Shown here piece after piece: positions 41,091-50,377 of a DNA stretch of 64,000 nucleotides. The first letter of the stretch is position 1; the number at the start of each line of letters is the position of its first letter. Where the stretch lies: contig CAINEY010000011.1 of assembly GCA_903847945.1 (NCBI GenBank), positions 186,001-250,000 on the forward strand, written 5' to 3'. Under the pieces are notes generated by a model that saw nothing but the letters and a program-made list of their open reading frames with translations, searched no databases and was not told the DNA's origin. Origin of the DNA: an uncultured bacterium. Its GTDB lineage: Bacteria > Bacillota_I > Bacilli_A > Erysipelotrichales > Erysipelotrichaceae. The position numbers and the translations under genes were made by a program.

Positions 41091-42194
41091 ATGAGCAGAA
41101 CTTATTACTTCTCGTCGGAAAGCGTCACGGACGGACATCCCGACAAAGTGTGCGATCAGATCGCCGATGCGATCTTGGATGAAGCATTACGCCAGAATCC
41201 GCACTCCAAGATGGCGGTAGAAGCCACCATCAAAGACAACACGGTCGTCATCTACGGTGAACAAACCACGGATGCGTTGTTGGATTACGCCAAGATAGCG
41301 CGAGGCGTCCTTGCGGACATCGGCTATACCGAGTTTTTCAACGTGATCCTGTTGGTGGGTAACCAGTCTCAAAATATCTTTGACAAAGTCGTCTTGGGCA
41401 ATGAAATCGCCGCCGGCGACCAAGGCATTATGTTTGGGTATGCCACCAACGAAACTCCCAACTACATGCCCCTGGCCATCGATACGGCCCATAAACTGTC
41501 CAAACGACTTTCAGATTTCAAACATATCGATCCGCGCATCAAACCGGACGGGAAAACGCAAGTCACGGTCCTCTATGAAAACGATAAACCGGTTCGCATC
41601 ACCAAAGTCGTGGTCTCCACCCAACACGATGCCGATCTGGATCTGGATGAACTGCGGACGATTATCCGCAAAGAAGTCATCGATAAAGTCATCGATCCAA
41701 AATGGATCGATTCCATGGACTTCGAAACCATCATCAATCCGGGAGGCAACTTCATCATCGGCGGACCTTACGGGGATTCCGGAACGACCGGACGTAAGAT
41801 CGTTGTGGATACCTACGGTGGAATGGGACGCATCGGCGGTGGCTGTTTCTCCTCCAAAGACCCCTCGAAAGTGGATCGCAGTGCGGCGTATTACTGCCGC
41901 TATGTGGCGAAGAACATCGTCGCGCATGGCTTGGCGGATCGATGTGAAGTGCAAGTCTCTTACGCAATCGGCTTGACCAAACCGCTGTCCATCTTCATCA
42001 ACACCTTCGGGACGGAAAAAAAGCCCATTACCGAGATCGAAGCCTTCGTGGCGCGCAACTTTGACTTCACCGTTTCCAACATCATCGACGAGTTGAAACT
42101 GTTGCGTCCGATCTACCGCAAGACCTCCAATTTCGGTCATTTCGGCCGGGAAGAGGCCGATTTCCTCTGGGAATCGATCAAGGACATCAAGTAA
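41091..42194 (+). CDS. metK: S-adenosylmethionine synthetase
   Basis: A 367-residue MetK, slightly short compared with 384-396 in many bacteria because a loop near residues 90-120 is reduced. The signatures AAGDQGIMFGYATNE, GGPYGDSGTTGRKIVVDTYGG and GGGCFSSKDPSKVDRSAAY are intact. It makes SAM from methionine and ATP. ATG 41091 follows GGAGGA after the riboswitch terminator. Negative feedback through the leader is expected. Confidence 0.97.
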   Translation: MSRTYYFSSESVTDGHPDKVCDQIADAILDEALRQNPHSKMAVEATIKDNTVVIYGEQTTDALLDYAKIARGVLADIGYTEFFNVILLVGNQSQNIFDKVVLGNEIAAGDQGIMFGYATNETPNYMPLAIDTAHKLSKRLSDFKHIDPRIKPDGKTQVTVLYENDKPVRITKVVVSTQHDADLDLDELRTIIRKEVIDKVIDPKWIDSMDFETIINPGGNFIIGGPYGDSGTTGRKIVVDTYGGMGRIGGGCFSSKDPSKVDRSAAYYCRYVAKNIVAHGLADRCEVQVSYAIGLTKPLSIFINTFGTEKKPITEIEAFVARNFDFTVSNIIDELKLLRPIYRKTSNFGHFGREEADFLWESIKDIK

Positions 42195-42214
42195 GGACCT
42201 TCGGGTCCTTTTTT
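42193..42214 (+). terminator. Terminator after metK
   Basis: Stem AAGGACC/GGTCCTT with a TTCG tetraloop, then TTTT. Confidence 0.88.
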
Positions 42215-42225
42215 AAGCGCTTGAG

Positions 42226-42267
42226 TTGAGTGCGTGCCGTGCAAGTGCTACACTTAATGTGCTTAAG
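42226..42267 (+). promoter_or_regulatory. Promoter and candidate operator of the marR-macAB operon
   Basis: TTGAGT (42226-42231), 17-nt spacer, TACACT (42249-42254). Two inverted repeats overlap or follow the -10: AAGTG-CTA-CACTT (42243-42255) and CTTAA-TGTGC-TTAAG (42253-42267). Both are suitable sites for the MarR protein encoded downstream. Confidence 0.6.
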
Positions 42268-42280
42268 GAAGTGAGAAACC

Positions 42281-42724
42281 ATGAACCAAACTGAACTGAT
42301 CACCCAACTGGCCGATTCGATGAGCAAGATCCGTCGAGCCCACAAAACCATGCGGACTCATTTTGATGATGAGTCGCTGCCCTTGTACCTCTTGATGGAT
42401 GTCGATGCGATCGCCAACAACGGACAAGTGCCCATCTCAGCCGTCAAAGAAGCCTTAGGCGTGACGGCAGCTGCGGCAACCCAATTCATCAAACGCTTGG
42501 AGAAACACGGCTACATTGAGCGACAGATTGATCCCAACGATCGTCGAGTTACCCTGATTCAACTCAATGCGAGAGGCAAAGCCGTGGTCAAACGCACCAA
42601 AAAGCAATACCAAGCCGTGATGAACACGTTGATCGCGGAGTTGGGTGAGGAAGACAGCGCTACGCTGATCCGATTATTAAATAAAACCATGATGATCCTC
42701 GAAAGGAAAGACAACCATGACTAA
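42281..42724 (+). CDS. MarR-family transcriptional regulator
   Basis: A 147-residue winged-helix regulator with the recognition region AVKEALGVTAAAATQFIKRLEKHGYIERQIDPNDRRVTLIQL and helical dimer ends. It probably represses its own operon, which encodes a tripartite-type ABC exporter, and is released by a small molecule. GGAAG precedes the ATG. It overlaps the adaptor gene by 8 nt. Confidence 0.9.
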   Translation: MNQTELITQLADSMSKIRRAHKTMRTHFDDESLPLYLLMDVDAIANNGQVPISAVKEALGVTAAAATQFIKRLEKHGYIERQIDPNDRRVTLIQLNARGKAVVKRTKKQYQAVMNTLIAELGEEDSATLIRLLNKTMMILERKDNHD

Positions 42725-43592
42725 GAAAACGAAACGACTGTTGATTTGGATCGGAGTGATCCTCATACTGGGTTTGGCTGGAACGGCATTTGTGAATAAC
42801 GCGCAAAAGAATGCCCGTCAAGCCCTGATCGATTCCACGGAAGTCGTCACCGTCGAACGCGGTGATTTGACCTTGTATACCCTGGCCAAAGGCAAGATCG
42901 TTTCTGCCAAGACCACCGAATACGGCTTTACCGGTTCATTCAACACCTCCTACGTCAGTGTCGGGGATTTGGTGAGTGCCTACGATGATCTGGGGAAATA
43001 TGTCAACCTGATGGGGCAGACCCGTGTGGTTGAAACCAAGGTCGAGGGAATCGTGATTGCGGTGCCCGGCAGTTTCAGCACGACCTGGGTGATCGCCGAT
43101 CCCAATGACCTGGAAATGAGTGTTCAGATCAGTGAGAAAGACATCGCCAAGATCGAAATCGGTCAAACGGCTCAGGTCTTCGTGGATGCCTTGGGCATCA
43201 CCGTGGAAGGGTCCGTCAGCGACATCAGTTATTTCGGAAACACCACGGCAGACTACACGACCTATACTGTCATCCTGAGCTTCTCGAAAGGGGACGCTCC
43301 GATCTTTTTGGGGATGACCGGTTCAGGCAAAATCGAAATCAATGCGTTGAACGATGTCTTGTTGGTGCCGGTAGATGCCCTCATTGAAGACAACGGGAAG
43401 TACTATCTGTTGGATGAGGCTTGGCTGGAACAGCCCAACCGTCCGCAACGCGAGTTCTACCTGGAAGTGACCCTTGGGGCAGCCGACATCCGCTTTGCGG
43501 AAGTCAGCGCAGAAGGTCTGGAAGGACAAGCGGTCCTGATCCTTCCTTCCGAAACGACCTTTGGGTTCTTCGGCCGCTTCAACAATGATTAG
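42717..43592 (+). CDS. Membrane-fusion/adaptor protein of a MacAB-like exporter
   Basis: A 291-residue protein with one N-terminal membrane helix (residues ~8-27) and an HlyD-type barrel region (TVERGDLTLYTLAKGKIV, VADPNDLEMSVQISEKDIAKIEIGQTAQVFVDALG). It lacks the long coiled coil of Gram-negative MacA, as expected for a Gram-positive version. It links the exporter to the extracellular side and is encoded with the ATPase and permease. Overlaps of 8 nt on both sides show tight coupling. Confidence 0.88.
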   Translation: MTKKTKRLLIWIGVILILGLAGTAFVNNAQKNARQALIDSTEVVTVERGDLTLYTLAKGKIVSAKTTEYGFTGSFNTSYVSVGDLVSAYDDLGKYVNLMGQTRVVETKVEGIVIAVPGSFSTTWVIADPNDLEMSVQISEKDIAKIEIGQTAQVFVDALGITVEGSVSDISYFGNTTADYTTYTVILSFSKGDAPIFLGMTGSGKIEINALNDVLLVPVDALIEDNGKYYLLDEAWLEQPNRPQREFYLEVTLGAADIRFAEVSAEGLEGQAVLILPSETTFGFFGRFNND

Positions 43593-44283
43593 CCTCCAAA
43601 ACGTTAAAAAGCACTATCACATGGGTGAAGTCCTGGTCAAGGCCTTGGATGGCGTTTCTTTTGAGATCGAGAAAGGGGAGTTTGTGGCGATTGTCGGTCC
43701 TTCCGGCAGCGGCAAATCGACCCTGATGAACATCCTGGGCTGTCTGGATGTGGTCACCGACGGGGTGTACGCACTCAACGGAAAGAAGATCCGGGAGTAC
43801 GATGAGAATGACCTGGCGGAAATCCGCAATGCCTCCATCGGCTTTGTGTTCCAGCAGTTCAACCTCTTGCCCAGTTTTACGGCCATCGAAAACGTGATGG
43901 TGCCCTTGACGTATGCGCGGGTCGGACGCAAAGCACGGGAAGTCAAAGCAAAAACACTCTTAAGCTCGGTTGGCTTAGGTGACCGCATGACACACAAACC
44001 AACGGAACTCTCCGGAGGTCAGCAACAACGTGTTTCTATTGCCCGTGCCTTGGCGAACGATCCGGACATCATCCTGGCGGATGAACCGACCGGAGCCTTG
44101 GATTCCAAAACCGGGCAGGAAGTGCTGCGCTTGCTACAAAGCCTTAACCGGCAAGGCAAAACCATCCTGATCATTACCCACGACATGGCCATTGCGCGTT
44201 ATGCGCGACGCATCATCCGTTTGAAGGATGGCCTGGTGGAAAGCGATACAGTCAATACGGAGGTCAATGACGATGTTCAATGA
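43585..44283 (+). CDS. MacB-type ABC exporter ATPase
   Basis: A 232-residue ATPase with Walker A GPSGSGKST, signature LSGGQQQR, Walker B ILADEPTGALD and the switch His in ITHDMAIA. It is of the LolD/MacB group, in which ATPase and FtsX-like permease cooperate. ATG 43585 overlaps the adaptor stop by 8 nt; an earlier TTG in frame was not needed. The stop lies inside the permease gene by 11 nt. Confidence 0.94.
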   Translation: MISLQNVKKHYHMGEVLVKALDGVSFEIEKGEFVAIVGPSGSGKSTLMNILGCLDVVTDGVYALNGKKIREYDENDLAEIRNASIGFVFQQFNLLPSFTAIENVMVPLTYARVGRKAREVKAKTLLSSVGLGDRMTHKPTELSGGQQQRVSIARALANDPDIILADEPTGALDSKTGQEVLRLLQSLNRQGKTILIITHDMAIARYARRIIRLKDGLVESDTVNTEVNDDVQ

Positions 44284-45436
44284 ATATTTTGCCATCGCCT
44301 GGCGTTCCGTCACGGCCCATAAGATCCGCGCCTTACTGACGACCTTAGGCGTGGTGATCGGCGTCAGCAGCGTCATCCTGCTGCTCTCGTTGGGAAATTC
44401 AGCCAAAGCCGAAGCCGAGAAACAGATCCGGTCGATCGGATCGAACCTCATCTATGTGACCGTGACCGATCCGATCGGGGTTCTTCCTTCGATCTGGCTC
44501 GATGAAATCAAAGATGCGGCCCGCATCGCTTACTACAGCGAAATGGTTCAGCGTCCCGTCGTGTATAACGTCAACGGAAACGACATCGACGTGACCGTCA
44601 GCGGGGTCAACGCGGATTTTGATACCGTGTCATCTTTGACGATGGAGTCGGGACGTTTCCTCAACGACTTGGATACCCGGATGGGTTTACCGGTTGCCGT
44701 GGTCGGGTTTAAGATCGCCGATGCCTTGTATGCCGGGGATGATCCGATCGGGAAGACCATCGTCATCAACGGAGTTCCCTTTGAGATCATCGGGGAAGTC
44801 GGTGAACGTGGACAAAGCTTCAGCGGCGACAACGACATGCAGATCTACATCCCCTATGACTTCGCCCTCAACCTGTTCTCCAGCCGGGCGATCATGCGCA
44901 GTTACTATCTGACTTCGATCACCGAAGCGGATGTGAACACAACGCTGACCAAAGTTTCGGCGTACTTGGAAGAGACCTTGCCGTCGACGTCATTGTACCG
45001 TGCTTTCAGTCAATCACAGATCTTGGGCATCATGGATACGTTGATGAGCCTGTTGACCTCGCTTTTGGCGGGGATCGCCTCGATCTCGCTGATTGTCGGT
45101 GGCATCGGTATCATGAACATCATGCTGGTGACCGTGCGTGAACGGACCCGAGAGATTGGGATAAGAAAAGCGTTAGGCGCCAAACGCTCGCAGATCCTGC
45201 TTCAGTTCTTGATCGAAGCAGTCATCATTACACTCTTGGGCGGGTTAATCGGCTTAGGCATTGCGTTTGCCGGGGCCTGGCTCATCAGTCAAGTCAGCGG
45301 GTTTACCGTTACTATCGGCCCGGAAACGGTTCTGTTGGCCTTATTGTTCTCGATAACGATTGGACTCATCTTCGGGATCTATCCCGCCAACAAAGCCGGT
45401 AAACTGGAACCGGTTGAAGCCTTACGTTATGAATAA
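44273..45436 (+). CDS. MacB-type ABC exporter permease (FtsX-like)
   Basis: A 387-residue protein with an N-terminal helix (TTLGVVIGVSSVILLLSLG), a large extracytoplasmic MacB domain (about 45-250) and three C-terminal helices with the FtsX family segment GIMNIMLVTVRERTREIGIRKALGA. ATG 44273 has GGAGG 9 nt upstream and was preferred to ATG 44267, which is only 3 nt away from it. With the MarR regulator and adaptor it probably exports a toxic peptide, antibiotic or lipid. Confidence 0.93.
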   Translation: MFNEYFAIAWRSVTAHKIRALLTTLGVVIGVSSVILLLSLGNSAKAEAEKQIRSIGSNLIYVTVTDPIGVLPSIWLDEIKDAARIAYYSEMVQRPVVYNVNGNDIDVTVSGVNADFDTVSSLTMESGRFLNDLDTRMGLPVAVVGFKIADALYAGDDPIGKTIVINGVPFEIIGEVGERGQSFSGDNDMQIYIPYDFALNLFSSRAIMRSYYLTSITEADVNTTLTKVSAYLEETLPSTSLYRAFSQSQILGIMDTLMSLLTSLLAGIASISLIVGGIGIMNIMLVTVRERTREIGIRKALGAKRSQILLQFLIEAVIITLLGGLIGLGIAFAGAWLISQVSGFTVTIGPETVLLALLFSITIGLIFGIYPANKAGKLEPVEALRYE

Positions 45437-45439
45437 ACA

Positions 45440-45463
45440 AACGACGCCTCTGGCGTCGTTTTA
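45440..45463. terminator. Bidirectional terminator between exporter and deacetylase genes
   Basis: Stem AACGACGCC/GGCGTCGTT with loop TCT, T-rich on the right and A-rich on the left, serves both convergent genes. Confidence 0.88.
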
Positions 45464-46804
45464 GTTTTGAACCTCGTGTTGCACGACTGGGGTTTCCATT
45501 GTGATCGGAAGGATCAGCGCGTTGATGGACACCAGGTAGTCCAGGATCAGCGGTAAGGCTACCGCCGTTTCCGCACTGCCGCCTCCGTCATGAAGCAGCA
45601 CCACATTGACACGTCCGCGTTTGATGCCGAGGATTGTGCGGTGGGCAATAAACTCGGCGGTATTGGTGGAATTCCCGTCCCCGCTGGAGACATTCCAATC
45701 GAAGTAGTGGTAGCCCAGCGCATTGACCTTGGCTGTGACTTTCGTCATGATCCCGGGATTGAAATCACTGATGCGATTACTGGAACCTCCGGGGAAACGC
45801 AGGATCATCGAGCGGATCCCGGTGAGGGAATAGACATGATCGGAGATCCCTTGGAGGTCGCTAAGGTAGGCATCCACCGACGAATAGATCCGGTCATAAT
45901 CGTGCGAATAGGTGTGCAATCCGATGGTATGGCCTTCTTGAACAGCACGGATCAAGGTTTCGTCGTAACGGGAGGATCGTTTGACCACAAAGAACGTGGC
46001 TTTGACCCCGTAATCCGCCAAGACATCCAAGACGGTCTCGGTGTTTAGGCTGGGACCGTCATCAAAGGTCAAGTAAACGATGGTTTCCGCTTCATCGATC
46101 ACGGTGACATCCCGCGTTAAGGTCACGGTATTTCCGCCGTCATCGGTGACGGTGTAGGTCACGGTGTAATCACCGATCGTGGTGGGATCGACGTTGTGAT
46201 CGACCACAACCCGATCGCTTAGATCGCCGCAGTTGTCACTGACTCGATACCCCGGATCACGAAACGACGCATTGAGCGGGACGTCCATGGTTTCATACCC
46301 TTTAAGACTCAACACAGGGGCTTGAAGATCCTGACGCAGCAGGGTTCGAACGACGGTGGACGTATTTCCACTGGCATCCGTAGCGGTATAGACAACGCTG
46401 TTGCCTTCCAGTCGAATGCGTAAACGGCGTGCGATCTCGCTATCGACCGCATCGCTGACGTGAATGCCGGGTTCCGCATACGGGGCCAAGGGACAGACGA
46501 CTTGGGTCAGATCGCCGTCAAGCGTGATCTCTGGCGGTGTCCGATCAAGCACCCGGACGGTTCGGGTCAATGAGGTGGTTTTTTCATCGTGTTCCCACGT
46601 ATAAGTTAAGGTATAAGTACCCGGCACCATCGGATCCAGGCTTCCGGAAACGGTGACCTGGTTATCGGGGGCGACAAATCCAGGATCGGTGAATGGGGTG
46701 CCGGCTTCATGAAGGATCGTCGCAGATCCTTTCAAGCGAAAAGGATCCTGGCAAGCGCCAAGCACCATCAGCAACATCACCAAACCGATCCAACGGAGTT
46801 TCAT
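45461..46804 (-). CDS. Lipoprotein polysaccharide deacetylase with Ig-like domains
   Basis: A 447-residue lipoprotein with a signal peptide and lipobox LGAC (Cys18). Three DUF5011-like Ig domains occupy about residues 25-240, with the repeated pattern TYTLTYTWEHD, VVYTATDASGN and TVTYTVTDDGGN. The C-terminal NodB domain has TFDDGP (246-251), the metal motif HTYSHDYD, RFPGG and the catalytic His in LLHDGG. It probably deacetylates peptidoglycan or a surface glycan, which can confer lysozyme resistance. The ATG lies 6 nt after TGGTATACT with no ribosome binding site, so the gene is probably leaderless. Confidence 0.92.
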   Translation of the reverse strand: MKLRWIGLVMLLMVLGACQDPFRLKGSATILHEAGTPFTDPGFVAPDNQVTVSGSLDPMVPGTYTLTYTWEHDEKTTSLTRTVRVLDRTPPEITLDGDLTQVVCPLAPYAEPGIHVSDAVDSEIARRLRIRLEGNSVVYTATDASGNTSTVVRTLLRQDLQAPVLSLKGYETMDVPLNASFRDPGYRVSDNCGDLSDRVVVDHNVDPTTIGDYTVTYTVTDDGGNTVTLTRDVTVIDEAETIVYLTFDDGPSLNTETVLDVLADYGVKATFFVVKRSSRYDETLIRAVQEGHTIGLHTYSHDYDRIYSSVDAYLSDLQGISDHVYSLTGIRSMILRFPGGSSNRISDFNPGIMTKVTAKVNALGYHYFDWNVSSGDGNSTNTAEFIAHRTILGIKRGRVNVVLLHDGGGSAETAVALPLILDYLVSINALILPITMETPVVQHEVQN

Positions 46805-46810
46805 GGTTTT

Positions 46811-46816
46811 AGTATA
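46811..46816 (-). promoter_or_regulatory. Extended -10 of the deacetylase gene
   Basis: TGGTATACT on the minus strand, hexamer 46816-46811, ends 6 nt before the ATG at 46804. Confidence 0.75.
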
Positions 46817-46820
46817 CCAA

Positions 46821-46843
46821 AAACATCCCTTATCGGGATGTTT
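46821..46843 (-). terminator. Terminator after the ABC exporter pair
   Basis: Stem AAACATCCC/GGGATGTTT, on the minus strand followed by a T run; it includes the stop of the upstream exporter gene and abuts the deacetylase -10. Confidence 0.85.
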
Positions 46844-48650
46844 CGTCTTCGGGTTCGAACTGAGCGTTGTAGAGGGTCGTGTAGAACCCGTTCTTGGCCA
46901 TCAGGGACTCATGGGTTCCGTGTTCGATGATGGCTCCGTGGTTCATGACCAGGATGAGATCCGCATCACGGATAGTGGAGAGGCGATGGGCGATGATGAA
47001 GGAGGTCTTCTCAGCCATCAAGCGTTCCATGGCTTTACGAATCAGGACTTCCGTACGGGTATCGACCGAGGAGGTTGCCTCATCCAGGATCAGAATGGGA
47101 TGATCGGCCAAGAAGGCCCGGGCAATCGTTAAGAGTTGTTTCTGGCCTTGGCTAAGGTTATTCGCTTCTTCGTTGATGAGGGTCGCATAGCCTTCCGGTA
47201 AGGTACGGACGAAATGATCGACCATGGCGGATTTGGCCGCAGAAAGCACCGCGTCATCCGAGGTCTGTGTCTGTGCAAAACGGATGTTGGAAGCAATCGA
47301 TTCATTGAAGAGCCAGGTGTCCTGCAAGACCATCCCGAAGATGGTGCGCAGTTCTTTGCGCGAGAAAGAGCGGATATCGATGCCATCGACATTGATGGAA
47401 CCGCTTTGCACGTCATAGAACCGCATCAAGAGGTTGATGAGGGTGGTTTTACCGGCTCCGGTCGGACCGACGATCGCGACGCGTTGTCCGGGTTGAACCG
47501 TAAACGACAAGTCTTGAAACAGCATCTTCTCCGGGGTGTAACCAAAGCATACGTGATCGAACGTCACATGGCCTTTCAAGGGGACTGGAGCTGTACCACT
47601 GGCCTCCGCAGCTTCTTCCGGTTCATCCAAGAACTCAAAGACACGCTCAGCAGACGCCACAGTGGATTGAAGCAGGGTGCCGATGTTGGCGACCTGGTTG
47701 ATGGGCTGGTTAAAGTTTCGGGTGTAGGTGATAAAGGATTGGATCCCACCGATCTGAAGCTGACCGTTGAGCACCAGGGTTGCCCCTAGGACACTGACGG
47801 CGACATACGACAGGTTGGATACCAAACTGATCAGGGGCATCATCACGCCGGCGATAAACTCGGATTTCCAGCTGTCGAGAAAATAGCGATGGGAGAGCTG
47901 ATCAAACGTTTTGGTCTGACGGGCTTCCGCATTGAACACTTTGATGATGGGATGGACCCCAAAGGTTTCCTCGATGTGGCCGTTGAGTTGTCCCAAGGTC
48001 TTCGTCCGTTGACGGAAATAGCGTTGACCGATCTTGACGATGTTGGTAACCAAGAGAAGGCTGACCGGTAAGGACACCAAAGCAATCAGGGTCATCTCCC
48101 AGCTGATGGACACCATCATGACCAGGATGCCCAAGACGGTGGTGATGGCTGTGATGACTTGCGAAATGGACTGTTGGAAGGATTGACCGATCGTATCGAC
48201 ATCGTAGGTAATGCGCGAGAGCACATCTCCAATGGGTTGATGATCAAAGAAACGAAGCGGCAGGGTGTTGATCTTGGCGATGATGCGTGAACGCAGGGTG
48301 TGGGTGATCTGTTGGGTCACTTTGACCATCGTGATCACTTGCAAGTATTGAAAGAGGGCACTCAAGGCATACAGGAAGACGAGTTGGATCAAAATGGCAT
48401 GAACGGCGACAAAATCGATGTCTGTCGTTCCACCGGAGAGGATGCCTACACTCAACAGCGTGGTGATATTACCGATCAGTTTCGGTGCGGCGATTCCAAA
48501 GAGGGTACCCATCACCGCCATCACGATGGTCAAGATCATCGTGAGCGCATACGGGCGGGTAAACTGCAACAAGCGTTTTGTGGTGCCTTTGAAATCCCGG
48601 GCTTTGCGGACATCGGCCCGCATGGCCATCATCGGTCCTTGGCGGGTCAT
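46830..48650 (-). CDS. ABC exporter half-transporter (second subunit)
   Basis: A 606-residue type IV exporter subunit: six membrane helices in about residues 30-340 and an ATPase domain with Walker A GPTGAGKTT (near 393-401), Q-loop MVLQDTWLF, signature NLSQGQKQ and Walker B PILILDEATSSVD, then switch His in IIAHRLS. The signature is LSQGQ instead of LSGGQ. It overlaps the partner gene by 4 nt. The pair probably forms a heterodimer, as in BmrCD/LmrCD, which exports drugs or lipids. The upstream MarR gene suggests inducible control. Confidence 0.93.
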   Translation of the reverse strand: MTRQGPMMAMRADVRKARDFKGTTKRLLQFTRPYALTMILTIVMAVMGTLFGIAAPKLIGNITTLLSVGILSGGTTDIDFVAVHAILIQLVFLYALSALFQYLQVITMVKVTQQITHTLRSRIIAKINTLPLRFFDHQPIGDVLSRITYDVDTIGQSFQQSISQVITAITTVLGILVMMVSISWEMTLIALVSLPVSLLLVTNIVKIGQRYFRQRTKTLGQLNGHIEETFGVHPIIKVFNAEARQTKTFDQLSHRYFLDSWKSEFIAGVMMPLISLVSNLSYVAVSVLGATLVLNGQLQIGGIQSFITYTRNFNQPINQVANIGTLLQSTVASAERVFEFLDEPEEAAEASGTAPVPLKGHVTFDHVCFGYTPEKMLFQDLSFTVQPGQRVAIVGPTGAGKTTLINLLMRFYDVQSGSINVDGIDIRSFSRKELRTIFGMVLQDTWLFNESIASNIRFAQTQTSDDAVLSAAKSAMVDHFVRTLPEGYATLINEEANNLSQGQKQLLTIARAFLADHPILILDEATSSVDTRTEVLIRKAMERLMAEKTSFIIAHRLSTIRDADLILVMNHGAIIEHGTHESLMAKNGFYTTLYNAQFEPEDETSR

Positions 48651-50377
48651 GCGAGTTCCTCCGCGGTCAACTGGGAAGCCGCGATTTCCTGATACACCGG
48701 ACAGGTGTTCAACAAGTCTGCATGGGATCCAATACCGACCACATGGCCCTGTTCGAGGACTACAATCTGATCGGCACCCATGATGGTGCTGACCCGTTGT
48801 CCCACCACAAAGAGCGTAGCGTTTTTCAACTCCTTGTGTAACGCTTTTCGAAGTGCCGCATCCGTCTTGAAGTCAAGGGCTGAGAAAGAATCGTCAAAGA
48901 TGACCAGATCAGCGTTTTTGACCAAGGCTCGGGCAATCGATAACCGTTGTTTCTGACCTCCGGAAATGTTGGTGGCACCTTGAGCCAAGCGATAATCCAA
49001 ACGATCTTCTCTCTCGTTGATGAAGGTTTCGGCTTGAGCGATTTGGATGGCTTTAGAGAGGGTTTCGGGTTTTGCCGAAGGATTACCGAAGGTGAGATTG
49101 TCACGAATGGAGCCGGACAGCAACATGCCTTTTTGAGGAATATAGCCGATGCGTTGCCGTAACGAGTTCTGGTTCATTTGACGGATGTCGATGCCATCCA
49201 ATCGGATTTCTCCGGAAGATACATCATAAAGACGCGGAATCAGATTGACTAAGGTGCTTTTCCCGCTGCCGGTCGATCCGATGAATGCTGTTAAGGTACC
49301 TGGCTTAGCCGTAAACGAGATGTCATGCAAGACATCCTCCTGAGCCTCGGGATAACGGAAACTGACGTTTCGGAACTCGAGACGGCCTCTCAGTGAAGAG
49401 TCTGGTGTCGATTCGACGATCGGATCGGTGATGGTGGGTTGAGTGTTGAGGACTTCGGTGATACGGTTTCCGCTGACGATGGCGCGCGGGATCATGTTGA
49501 AAATGCCGGATAGGTGCATGAAGGAACTCATGACTTGGTTGGTGTACTGCATAAATGCCATCATTTGACCGATCGCCATGGCTTGACTCCCGATGCGGTC
49601 GGCACTGAACCACAATACCGTCAACGTGGTCAGACTCATGACAATGGTGATCAGCGGTTCATTGAGGGAGACGATGCGTAAAAGGGAGGTGTTGTTGGTG
49701 AAAACGTCATCGTTGAGGGATTCGAACTTATCGTGTTGAAGACGTTGTGCGTTGAAGGCGCGGATGACGCGGATCCCGGTCAGGTTTTCACGGGCACTGA
49801 GGTTGAGCCGGTCCGTTAGTTTCTGGACCTGACGGTAACGATCCGCCGTCAAACCCATAATGGCAAACACGACTCCCAGCATCAGCGGTAAGCCGATGAG
49901 GAAGATCCAACTCAATTGAGGAGTCAATTGAACGGCTTTGATGAAGGCACCGATCCCGGTGATCGGGGCAGCCAACAGGATGCGAAAGGACATGGTCAGG
50001 ATCTGTTGGACCTGAGCGATGTCGCCGGTGCTGCGGGTGATGAGGGAAGCAGTTGAGAAACGATCGAATTCGACCAGCGAGAAACCTTCGATCTTGCGGA
50101 AAAGGTCCCGACGGATGCGATCGGCGGCTTTGGCTCCAAGGTAAGAAGCGATGTAGTTGTTGGTGGCGAAGAGTACGGCCACCAGTCCGGCTACGATCAG
50201 CATCTGTCCGCCGATGCGCAGGATGGCATCGATATCGCTAAGCACAATGCCTTCGTCGATGATGCGCATCATGTAGTCGGGCAAGGTCAAATCAGCCATG
50301 ATGCGAACCGACAACAGGGTGATTGATAATAGGGCTTGCCACCAGGTGTGTTTGAGGTATCCGTAAAGTTTAAGCAT
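48647..50377 (-). CDS. ABC exporter half-transporter (first subunit)
   Basis: A 576-residue type IV exporter subunit. Six membrane helices precede an ATPase domain with Walker A GSTGSGKST (near 364-372), signature NISGGQKQR and Walker B DLVIFDDSFSALD, where the catalytic Glu after the Walker B Asp is replaced by Asp, as in the degenerate subunit of heterodimeric exporters; the switch His is Gln in VGQRVST. So this site is probably the non-hydrolysing one and the partner the active one. It overlaps the marR gene by 8 nt. Confidence 0.93.
   Translation of the reverse strand: MLKLYGYLKHTWWQALLSITLLSVRIMADLTLPDYMMRIIDEGIVLSDIDAILRIGGQMLIVAGLVAVLFATNNYIASYLGAKAADRIRRDLFRKIEGFSLVEFDRFSTASLITRSTGDIAQVQQILTMSFRILLAAPITGIGAFIKAVQLTPQLSWIFLIGLPLMLGVVFAIMGLTADRYRQVQKLTDRLNLSARENLTGIRVIRAFNAQRLQHDKFESLNDDVFTNNTSLLRIVSLNEPLITIVMSLTTLTVLWFSADRIGSQAMAIGQMMAFMQYTNQVMSSFMHLSGIFNMIPRAIVSGNRITEVLNTQPTITDPIVESTPDSSLRGRLEFRNVSFRYPEAQEDVLHDISFTAKPGTLTAFIGSTGSGKSTLVNLIPRLYDVSSGEIRLDGIDIRQMNQNSLRQRIGYIPQKGMLLSGSIRDNLTFGNPSAKPETLSKAIQIAQAETFINEREDRLDYRLAQGATNISGGQKQRLSIARALVKNADLVIFDDSFSALDFKTDAALRKALHKELKNATLFVVGQRVSTIMGADQIVVLEQGHVVGIGSHADLLNTCPVYQEIAASQLTAEELA

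Noticed and set aside
41511-42140. A 209-codon minus-strand frame inside metK
   Set aside because: Antisense shadow; the plus strand encodes an intact MetK.
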